Origin: Micrococcales bacterium UBA7472
Lineage (GTDB): Bacteria > Actinomycetota > Actinomycetes > Actinomycetales > Microbacteriaceae
Length of the DNA stretch: 12,659 nt
Reading direction: 5' to 3'
NCBI GenBank assembly: GCA_002478545.1
Contig: DLOY01000005.1
Span: forward strand, 1 to 12,659
In this document: positions 1-10,200 of the stretch, piece after piece
Layout: each line of letters begins with the position of its first letter
How positions within the stretch are numbered: the stretch's first letter is position 1
Notes under the pieces: generated by a model
Told to the model about the DNA's origin: nothing
The model's database searches: none
The model's input: the letters and a program-made list of their open reading frames with translations, nothing else
Made by a program: the position numbers and the translations under genes

Positions 1-1235
1 AGAGCCGTGGCACTTCCCGAGGAAACTGCAGCTGTTACAACCGTGGTGCTATCGGATGCGCGGTTGCCATAGGCATCAAGAATCTCCATGCGGATTGCGC
101 CATTGTCTGTGCCCTTTAGGACAAGTCCACTCTCACCCGTGGCGATGTTGCCTCCAGACAAGAATCTCAGCGAGGCAGGGGCGGCAGGGGTAACTCCAAA
201 GAACTGAGGGGTCGAGGAGTTGGCTTGGAATCCGGTGACAAAGAAACCTACGGAATAAACGGCGTTAGTGGTTGCCGAGAGAGTTGTCACCAAGTTGGTG
301 AACCTGGCTGTACCCGCAGACGCTGCGACCTCAAAGCTTGATGTCGCATTCGAGTTGGAGTCAAAGATAACGGCGCTCACCGACGCTGATCCGGTTGCTG
401 AGTTACCCCAGGCATCCAGAACTCGAACCGTCGGTGCTGGAGTAAACACATCGCCTGCGACTACCATGCTTGGCACTTGAACCGCGCCCGAGATGCTCAC
501 CTGGCGCGCGGATCCACCAGTGACGACTAGTGAACTGGTGAGGCTGATGTCGGTTCCTACCAGTTTGAAAATAACAGGGTGAGAATTGGTCGACTTTGCG
601 CCGATGGCTAAGGGTTGAATTGTGGCCTTGCCGTCATCAGAGCCTGAATCCGAGACGTTGCTGGTCTGGGTTTGGGTTTGAACTACGGACGGAGTGAGGG
701 CAGCACTTGATGAGACCGCAAATGAGACCTGACCGGTACCATTCCACCAAGCACCGGCTCTTTGCCAATCAGTAACGATGTTGTCGTAAGCATCGCGAAC
801 GGCCACGACGAATGCCTGACTGGAGGGAGAGCCAGCCACCACGGTGGTCGGTCCAGTTTCCAGGGTCAGCTTGGCCGGTGCAGCGTGCCTTAGGGTGATT
901 GCCACCGTTGCGGCTGATTCAAAAGTGTCCGTTCGGAACTTGAGGGTGTAACCAATCGGGGTTTCACCTGCTGGTGTCGTTGTTCCAAAAAGCGCCAGGT
1001 TCGAGAACGTTGCGACGCCTCCGGTTACTACGATCTCGGAGTTTGTAAGCGAACCGCCGACCCCAGAGGCCACCACTACACTGACGGTTGTCGCGCTATC
1101 TCTAGTGGTTAAGTTGCCAGCCAAATCCTTCAGGCGGATCGTAATTGGATTGCTCCAAGTGGATCCTGCAACAACATCATTGGAGTAGCCAGAAACGATC
1201 TCGAATTGCACTGCCTCACCGTGAACCAAGTTGAA
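1..1235 (-). repeat. Ig-like modules 13-16 (last one partial)
   Basis: Four more modules continue the array to the left edge. Their DAYGN-type motifs are KDLAGN (near 1125), RDAYDN (near 790), LDAWGN (near 412) and LDAYGNR (63-77). Opening strands are AVQFEIVSG (about 1220), AKLTLETGP (about 870), a QVSISGAVQVP stretch (about 480-510) and PASLRFLSG (about 170). Module 14 is atypical and annotated separately. Module 16 is cut by the window edge, so the array continues downstream. Confidence 0.8.
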
Positions 1236-4200
1236 GGCATTTGAGGTGGCTGACGAAAGTCCTTGTGCCGTAAAGGTGAGGCGGTGGCTGATTAGGTCAT
1301 CACCAGTGAAATAGAGCGAACTGAAAACTGACTCTCCATTTGATGTGGTCACCGACGGGACTGAGCCGCTCACGAAACCTGATGCAACCCTAGGCGATTC
1401 TCCCGCCATAGGCGATGCTGTGATCGCAGCCGTGACAGTTATCTGTGCAGCGTTTGTGAGCACGTTGCCGTACTCGTCAGCAACTGCTACCTGCGGAACT
1501 ATCTTGGCCGGCGGTGTAAAGCGAACGTAGACAACACCAGATCCTCCAGTGCCACCATTTGTTCGTTGGTTGACGCCGTTTGTTCCGTTGTTGGGGAGAC
1601 AGTCATTCGCACTTCCACCACCACCACCACCACCGGTGTTTGGTGCACCGGATTGACCAGCATCAGAGCATATTGGCGATGATGCGAAGCTTGAGCCCCT
1701 ACCTCCACCACCGGAACCACCGGCTGCTCCAGAGGTTGCACCGGCAGGCGTGGTTGATCCACCACCACCACCGCCACCGACGGCAACGTTGACTCCGATG
1801 TATGAGTCCAGGTTGACACCGCTTCCTCCAGCTGAACCGTGTGCCGGAGCCCCAGTTGCACCATTACCACCAGCACCGCCACCAATTACGGTGCCAAGGG
1901 ATCCCAAACTAGGCGTTGTTCCCAGTTGATTAACCCAGTCGGACGTGACGGCGGCTCTTCCACCCCCAGCCCTCAAGACCAAAGAGGATCCAAGGGACGC
2001 CTCAGAATTAGAACCATTGCCACCGTCGACGGGACCGGTCGCCCAGTTTCCGGCTGAACCTCCTGATCCAACGGTCACATTCAAGGTTCGCTCAGATGAG
2101 ACTGCGATTGCTCCCCTGTATCGCACCTCACCACCAGATCCACCTGGGCGGCCGTCGCCACCACCACCACCACCGCCACCGACAGCGGCGATTGCAATCG
2201 ATGAAACGCCTTGAGGGATGGTGAAGGCCTGGGAACCTGTGGTTTTGAATGCAACTATGCAATCTCCACCCGCAATCTTGTAGCTCTCCCCGCCGGCCGG
2301 GGGTAGAGGGCAAACCGTCGAGCCCGATCCGTTGGTGATGCGACCAATCTGCTCACCAATCACGAATGGGCCTTGCGGTTGTTGTGTGATTCGAAGAGCT
2401 TTGGCCACACCTGCTTGCAAAGTAAGTGTCTGGCTGGTGGTGGCGGACGCACCAGTGAACGAATACTCGAGCGTATATGTTCCGACTCGACCTCCGAGAA
2501 CAATCCCTGAGAACGTCGCAACACCTTGAGCTGAGGTAGTTGAAATCTGTGTTGTACGAGTTCCAGCTACGTAAATTCCAGCGCTCTGCGTAAAGACTGC
2601 GGAAGGCAGGATTCTAAGTGTGACGTTAGAGGCAGCACCTGTGCCAGAAACTACCCTGTTGCCATAGGCATCGCGCAGTTCTACGACCAGCTGGTTTGAC
2701 ATGGTTGTTCCGGCTGGGATTGCGATGCTTGAGGATGTCAAAAGGTGTATGGTCGCCGGAGCGCCGTTTGCAATTCGAATATCCTCGGACTCGGCGGCTA
2801 ACACTGAGGAGTATGTAGATCCGGTTGCGGCAAATCTAAGTTTGTAAACGCCAGGCGAGGCGGAAATTTGCATGTTGTCAAAAGTTGCAAGTCCATCTAC
2901 TGCATTCACAGTGTTGTTGGTAAGGCTATTTGCCACCACGACACTGCTTCGGCTGAGGTTAACCTGGATTGGGACCACAACTCCTGTGTCTACTCGGTTG
3001 CCGAACCTGTCTAGTACCTCGACTGACACTTGAGACATATTTGCACCCGAGGAGAACACTCTTCCTGTGGCCGCAACAGACTCTTGAGTCATAGTGAAAC
3101 TTACGTTGTCAAGTTGCCAGTCAGCTCCGCCCCGGCTAGGAATGTGCGCTCGAGTTATCTTCTTACCTTGGGGTGCAGAGTAAGAATTCAAGACTGCAAC
3201 TCCGGAGGAAAGGCTCATCGATTCGGTTGAGCCGTCATCTAACGTGAAAACCACAGCATGAAGATCCGAGCGGGCATTTCGCGTGTAAACCGAGAACTGA
3301 GATGCAGGACTAGGGGGAACCATGTTGAGGTCCCAAATCGTGTGGTTGATGATGGCTAGGAAAGTCCCCTCGATCTTCCCTGAAACCTCAGTGACGTAAA
3401 CCGATGGGCTTGTTGTCGTGGCATAACCGGGGTTAGATCCACCATTTAGATGCTGCATTTGAATGAACGACAGCGCCTTAGTCACTCCGCTTCGAGAGAT
3501 GGAAAACTGAATGTCACTGTTAATTTGCGATCCAGTGAAGCTTTCGGTTGAGGTTCTGGTTCCGCCGACCACAACAAATCCAGCCTCGGACCTGCCGTCG
3601 CCTACCGGTTGTTGAACGACGTTGAGACTGTGTGGGTCGCCAGAGTGAATACGGAACTGACCAGAGAGAATCGCTTCTGCCTCGTTACCCTGAACGAAGT
3701 AGCGCAACCTGTATCCGGTATTTGGGGCGACGACGTTGCTGATACTAAAGAAGGCATGAGTGCCGCCATTGACCGCGGTCACAGACTGGCTCAGCGATGC
3801 ACCGTTTCTCCAAAGCTGAAGCACGATGTTCGATGAAGTCACCACTTGGTTGTCCCAAGCATCCAAAATCTTGATAATACCTGGGCTCATCGAAACGCCA
3901 GTTTGGACATAACTACTTGGCTGCTGCGTGATCTGCACCTTGGACGCGGCACCGGCCTCAAGGGCAACACTCTGACGACCTGAGATCAACGAGCCTCGAG
4001 TTGACTGCGCGTTAAAGAGCAGATTGTAGCTGGAGTTCGCAACACCACTGAGGACCAGGTTGTTGCCGGTGAAGATTGCAACACCATTGACGGCATCGGC
4101 ACCCAAGGTGCCGGAGAGTCCAACAGCGGTTGCGGAGACCGTGACACGAAGAGATGCGTCGAAACCAGTGGTGACGAGGTTGCCAAATCGATCGACGATC

Positions 4201-7200
4201 TTGGCTCGCAGGTATCCACTCTGACCAAATTCGAACGGCAGTCCAGCCTTTGGAGTGGCTAGACCGCTGAGGTCAATCTGAATGCTTGAAGCAACGTCAT
4301 TGGTGACGGTGACCGAGTGGGAAATTGAAACATTGTTGATAGTTGGCTCTGAGCCGTTTGTTGCATTGAAGTTCAACGAGTAGCTGCCAGGGATGGCAAT
4401 CAGGTTGAAGCGATCGAAGGTGACTAGACCATTCGAGGCAACCGCAGAAACACCTGAAGTCGTGGTGCCATTAGCTGTGGTGATGGTGACAACAGTCGAG
4501 TTGTCGGTGGTCACTCGGTTGCCGAAGGCATCCTTGATTTCTAGGACGCTAGTTGGCATGTTCGTGCCGGTGACCAAAGTGCTTGGTGGCGGGGTCTGCC
4601 AAGCCAGCACCGAAGCATCCGCCACGGTGACAATGAACTGGGATGAAGTCACCGGTTCGAGGGTGCTGGCAGTGAAGACAATTCGGTAAGTGCCGGGCGT
4701 TGCAACGAAGTCAAAGTCCTGGAAGCTCGCGACACCGGAAGTGTCAAAAGTTTTGCCAGTCTTGTTGATCGTGGTGGCAAGTGCAGAACCTGTTGAGCTA
4801 ACCAAAGTTGCAGTTGCTGTGATGCCGCCCGATACGGTGACCTCGTTGTCAAAAGCATCGAGCAATCTGATCTGTGGTGCGTTGGCTGGGAAGTTTGAAC
4901 CAGTCTTCTTGTTGACTGGCTGCTCCTTGATCTGCAGCTTTGCAGCATTGCCGGCAGCAAGAACAATCTGCTGAGTGGCGGTAACAGTGGTGCCGTTATC
5001 GGTCAGCGAATAAGTCAAGATGTAGTTACCCGCAGCACCCTGAATACCGGCTCCTGCGAAGGTTGCAACACCCAAGACCGCAGCGCTTTGTGAATTACCA
5101 AACGTAGAGATTTGGTTCACGCTCATCTGGACGTTGGCAGAGGTTGGAACGACGCTGCCATCGCGGTCCTTGGCACGAACTACTGGCTGGGTGCCAAATG
5201 CCTGACCAGCCTTCGCACCTGCCGCCGCAGTCACAATCTCCAGCGAGTAGACAGCACCAGGAGTGATTTCAAACTCGTCAGATTCGCCACCAAGGTTCCC
5301 GGCAAGCGAGCTGCCGTTGTTTGAAGCCGAGCCAACCTGAAGCGAATAAGTGTCAGCCAGAGCACCAATCGCGAGAGCGTCGAAGGTCACATAACCACCG
5401 GATGCTCGCTTGGTGAAGCCGGCTGCAGAACCAGGGGTAATGACTGAGCTTGCAGAGTTCAAAAGCTGGAGTGTCACTGTGGTGGAGCTGTCGCCTGCAA
5501 CATGGTTGCCATAGGCGTCAAAGATCTTGAGTCTTGGAGCGGTCATAGTGGCACGAGCAACTACGTCAGATGGCTGAACATCCCAAGTCAACGCGTGGGC
5601 GGCAGCTGGTGAAACCACAAACTGTGAAGAGGTGACTGTCGCAAGTGGCGAACTGCTTACGTGCTCAAAACCAATCTCGTAGCTACCTGCTCGCGTGAAG
5701 CCAAAGTTTGCAAACTCGACTACACCAGCACTCGCCGTCACGGACGCAGACTCGCTCGTGTAATTGTTCGCTCCGGCGAATACCGGCTTTACCTCAAGTG
5801 AGTTGTTGTTAGTTACTCGGTTGCCATAGGCATCCAACACCTCGAGGCTCACAGTTGGCGAGAAGGTTCTGCCCGCAACAATGTCGCTCGGCTGAGAAAG
5901 AATACGCATGCTCGCTGGGGCACCAGGTTGCAACGTGAAGTTGTTGATTGCAGCTGATATGGTCTTGGACTCAGTCTGACCCTGAACTACAACTGAGAAC
6001 TCGATCGTGTAGTTGGTGCCCGTGCGACCGGCAATGGCAAGGTTCGAGAACGTGGCCAAACCACCAACTGCTTGTGACTGAGATCCGACAAGAATCTGGC
6101 CATTGGGTCCAGTAATGGTTGCCGAGATAGTGGCTGATGCATATGGTTCAACAGCGATTGCGTTACCACCATCGTCAATCAGAGTGACCTTTGGTGCCTC
6201 AAACACGCTACCGCCAGCAGTACCACCACGGTTCGACCACTGGATCTGAAGTCTTGATGGCAAAGACGAGAGCAATTGGTAGTTACCGGTGGTGACAGAG
6301 TCGACCAAGGTAGCACCACTAAAGACCTGGAAAGTTAGTGGGTAAGCACCAGGGGCGCCAACAAACTTCAAGTTATTGAAAGTTGCCGTTCCATTGACCG
6401 CATTTGAAGTTGTTGAACCAGCTAGCTGCGCAGCTGCAGATGCAGTGACTTGGAAGCTGTAGTCGCCAGCTAGGGTGTTGCGCTCGTTCAGAGTCTGAGC
6501 GTAGGCGTCGATCAGGTTCAATCTTGGGTTCGGGTTGACCACTGCGTTTTGGTAAACGGTGGTGTCTTCAACCACTGGGACCTGTGATGCACGAGCCGAG
6601 GTAGCAACACCGAAGACCGGGTTCACGCCATCAACGGTTTCTGGGGTGTAGTCAGCAGCCAACTGAGAGAACTGCACGTTACCAGCAGTCAGGTTGGTGC
6701 TGTTCAGCGCAAGCTTCGATGGGGTGGCGGCAGCGTAATCAGAGGTCAATCGAATCGAACCACCAGCAACCACTGCAAGGTTTGAAACACTCAAGTTGTT
6801 GCCCGCGGTGTTCGTGACTGAACCAGCAGTTGTGAACTTAATGGTGTTTGATCCCGCCTGGTCGCGAACCAGTGGATTCTCGATAGTGATGTTTCCGGCG
6901 TTGGAAGCACCGATTCTCAGGTAGCCGGCCGTTACCTTGGATAGGTCAGTTGTGGAGATGTTCAAGGTAGTGCTTGCAGCAGATGCCTTGGCTGCTGCAG
7001 AAAGAATTCGAATCGCGGTACCAGAGGTTGCAGATCCAATCTCCACCGCACCGGTTCCCGCGTTTATGGTGGCAGAGGATCCGAGGGTAAGCGCGTTGGC
7101 ACGAATCTTTACGGCGCCGTTATTACTTGTCACAGAGCTTGTGCCGTTGAAGCCCGTAGTGAGCTTTAGGTCAACCAAACCACTGGCAGTTGTCGAGGCA

Positions 7201-10200
7201 ATCGGCGCAGTTGCGTTCAGTTGTGATGAGTAGATTTCAACGTTGCCAGGCACTCGAATTGCAGCAGAAATAGTCGCTTGGTTCAAAGACTGAGTCGTGT
7301 TCGAGCCAGCCTTACCGATGCGGACATTAGCAAAGTCAGATACCGGGGTTCCCCAGCTAAACACGGTCGCGCCTGCAGGTGCCTCAAAGCTTTGCCCAAC
7401 CGGCTCGATAACCAAGTTTCCTGTTGCAGCAACGATCGCACCGCTTGCGCTCACACGCTTGGCAATAAACGAAACGCTTGCGGATGAGGTGACCGCACCC
7501 TGAGCAGTGCCGATGTAGGTGCCGGAGTTCAAACGAAGCGCGGCACCGAGTGAGCTGAACTTGAGGTCACCGTTTGATGCAACGGTGGTGTTTTCAAGGA
7601 ACAGACCCGGGTAATCGTCAGTGACATCGATGCTCTTGGAACCCAATAGCTCAATCTGACCAGTCGAGCTCACGATCCTCGCGTCACGGCTGGAGATTCC
7701 TCCCCAGGTGTTGTTGCTAGCGACAGAGTTTTGGTAGCCGCGAAGGATGATGTCACCCGTTGTGGTCTGGATGCGCGTTCCAGGCTGAAGCGAAAGACCG
7801 CGACCTCCAGTGGCGGTAATGCCGTTGATTTCAATCAGGCCAGTGGTTGCGCTGATTGTGCTAGCAAACAAATCCACACCGTGGGCAAAGGTATCGGTTC
7901 CAGTGCCTGTGAAGGTGCCGTTGATCTTGATCACACCTTCACCTGACACGATGTTCGATGATGTAATTCGCACACCCGGCAGGGTTGGACTTGATGGCGA
8001 GCTGAAAGCTGCGCCTGCTGGAGACTCAAGAGTCGCACCGCCAAAGTAAAGCGGGTTTCCGGTAGCGCCACCACCGAAGAAGATTGGTCCACCGACGGAA
8101 CTTGAGGCGGTAGGGCTGAAGGTGGTGGAAACCGTTCCCCTGAAGTTTATGAAGCCCGTGTTGGCGCCAGAGGCATTGGCCCAAAGAACAACGGGTGAGC
8201 TGTTAGCCAAGATGCTCTTGTTGTTCTCAGAGTTGATGTAGGCCTGAGCCTTGATGAGGATGTAACCTCCGGGCTCATTCACGACCATTGCGTTGTTTTC
8301 GGCGCTTGCCCCAATTCCGAAGTTGTTGGCGTGAATCTCGATGGTCTTACTAACCGAGATTGATCCAAGCTGGAGTGAGATTGCTGAATTGTTTCCGGCA
8401 GCACCGTATCTGAACGAGCGAGGCGTGGATAGATACTGGTTGCTGTAAAGGTTTGCCTGGTGGTAGCGACCGTAGGTCTCGGTGCCAGTGAACGAGGCTG
8501 CGACTGCCTCTAGCGCAATGTCTCCGGTTACATCCCAGCGGAATTTAGGCTCATACGCTGAAGACCAGGCGCTGTTGTTGATGCGGTTGGACTTAATGAC
8601 CACGCCACCGCCGTTTTGGTTACGGAAGGTTAGACCGTGTGGCGCGTAGAAACCATGCTGGCTCGTTCCTCGCGTGACACCAAGAACTTGAATTGAGTCG
8701 CTGGCAGAGTTTGTTGACTGAACCACGTATTTATCGGCGAAGGTTGATGTACCTGACCAGTGGTTGGTTGCCTCCTGGGCAAACGCGTTCAACATCACAC
8801 CACCACAGTTGATATAGTTCTGCGCGTTTTGGCACTCTCCGTGGAGAAGGACCTTTCCACCTGAGGCGTTGATGCCCGAAGTATTTGTGTTCGAACCCAT
8901 GGCCATGATGCCGTAAGCCATGGCCTCCTGGTTTGCCCATAGGCCTGTGTTCTCAGAGGCCTTACCTCGGATGACAATGTCACCACCACCAGAATTGATG
9001 TTGGTTGCGGCAGTGTTGCTGGTGAGGAACCCAAGTAGCACGCCAGCAAGGTATCCGTTACCCGCAGTTGAGCTACCCATGTGGCCTGAGTAGTTGATGG
9101 AACCCCATCCCTTTGCAAATCCAGCCGGCACAGTGGCGTTTGGACCAGTTGCAACGGTTGGCGAAGCGGTGCTTGCTCCACCTCCCAAGAAGATCTCAGC
9201 ACCACCTGAAGTGCGGCAAGTGTTAAGAGTTGCAGTTCCAGCGGATACCGCATTGAAGGTTGCGGCGGAACATAGCTGGGTACCGTCCCAAAGTCTGACA
9301 ACACCCTCGGTATCTGAGGAGTTGGCCCACATCACAATCGAACTGCCGTTTGCGTCAAAACGGTTGGCGGAAGTCCAAATGTTCTTGCTGGCCTTTAGGC
9401 GAATACCGCCCTCACCAGCTTGAGTTGAGGTGTTCAGAACCCGGATATCGCCGTTTGTGTAGATATCGCGACCGTAAATCTCGACCGACTTCTTGGCAGT
9501 CAGGATCTGGCGAGTATATGTGTCAGCTATAGCTGTTGTGGAGTCCTTACCCAGCCTGACTGTTTCCGGCACAAGCGTGGAGGTGTTGGCATAGAAGTTG
9601 AGCAGGCTCGTGAAGTTGTTTCCAGATGAAGGCTCAACAACGATGTTTCCCTCAGTCCTGAATGACAGGTAACGGCTGTCGCCGTAATTAAGAATGTTGT
9701 TGCCGCGAACCGTAACATCAGCACTAGAGCTGCTGACCAGCGAGGTCGTGCAGTTAAAGTCAGTTGGCATTCCTGTTGTGGTGCAGGAGCCAAGATTTAC
9801 AAATCCAACGCTCGAGTACCAGCCCATGAAGGAAATACCCTTAGCGCCACCATCCAGAATGATTGGTCCAGTCGGTGAGAGTAGGTCGGTTCCGTTGATC
9901 TCGAGTCCAAATCGGCTTGAGTTCACATTGTTTGATGCACTCATCACAATTCCACCCAGACCGGTTGCCTGGATGCTGACTCGGTTATTGGTGCCGTTTT
10001 GGTGATAACCAGAGAGGATTCCGGCATCGCCCGTGGTGCCAGGGTTAGAAACCTCGATGTCAATCGCTGGGTTTTCATTAGCGCTTGAAATGATTCGAAC
10101 ATTGCCAGATGCAGCGTGACCCAACTCCATACCGCGAGAGTTGATGTTAGCTGGGTTATTTACGGTGAGTTCAATGGTTCCCGAACCAGCTATGAGGTTT

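Larger units (their letters stand above)
1518..2325 (-). other. Glycine-rich domain inserted in Ig-like module 12
   Basis: About 270 residues are dominated by Gly, with poly-Gly runs of up to eight residues. It starts with GGDCIVAFKTTGSQ and FTIPQGVSSIAIAAV followed by the first Gly run. RTLNVTVGSGGS, VLRAGGG and VNVAVGGGG come next, and it ends with SGVVYVRFT. This layout (a fibrous F-x-I/V-P-x-G-V-x-x-I lead, V-x-V-G-x-G-G strands, Gly runs and a final V-V-Y-V-R-F strand) matches the glycine-rich domain of many secreted bacterial proteins. It also resembles the glycine-rich domain of ALK/LTK receptors, which packs Gly helices (family knowledge). Four Cys form two close pairs at 2310/2259 and 1668/1599. 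The function is unknown; a ligand-binding or packing role is possible. Confidence 0.75.
1225..2430 (-). repeat. Ig-like module 12, split by the glycine-rich insert
   Basis: The opening strand ALRITQQPQGPFVIG is at about 2370-2415. The remaining strands (KIVPQVAVADEYGNVL with DEYGN near 1472, then GESVFSSLYF and HRLTFTAQG) are at about 1240-1512. The intervening segment is the glycine-rich domain. As in module 10, the break falls after the QQP opening strand and before the P-x-V-x-V-x-D strand. Confidence 0.72.

Noticed and set aside
1580..1792. Plus-strand ORF with a poly-His run
   Set aside because: It is the antisense, out-of-phase reading of the CCA tracts that code poly-Gly on the minus strand. 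It has no plausible ribosome site or family resemblance.
63..5834. Spaced short repeats suggesting a CRISPR array
   Set aside because: Spacing is irregular and long, the repeats are in codon phase, and they encode the DAYGN motif of protein modules.
6590..7050. Possible gene boundary between solenoid and Ig-like array
   Set aside because: The frame runs straight through with no stop, start context or frameshift, so the two regions belong to one polypeptide.
8795..9304. Minus-strand ORF of 169 codons
   Set aside because: It lies in another frame within the giant ORF and translates to a low-complexity Leu/Thr/Ser/Arg-rich shadow with no recognisable domain.
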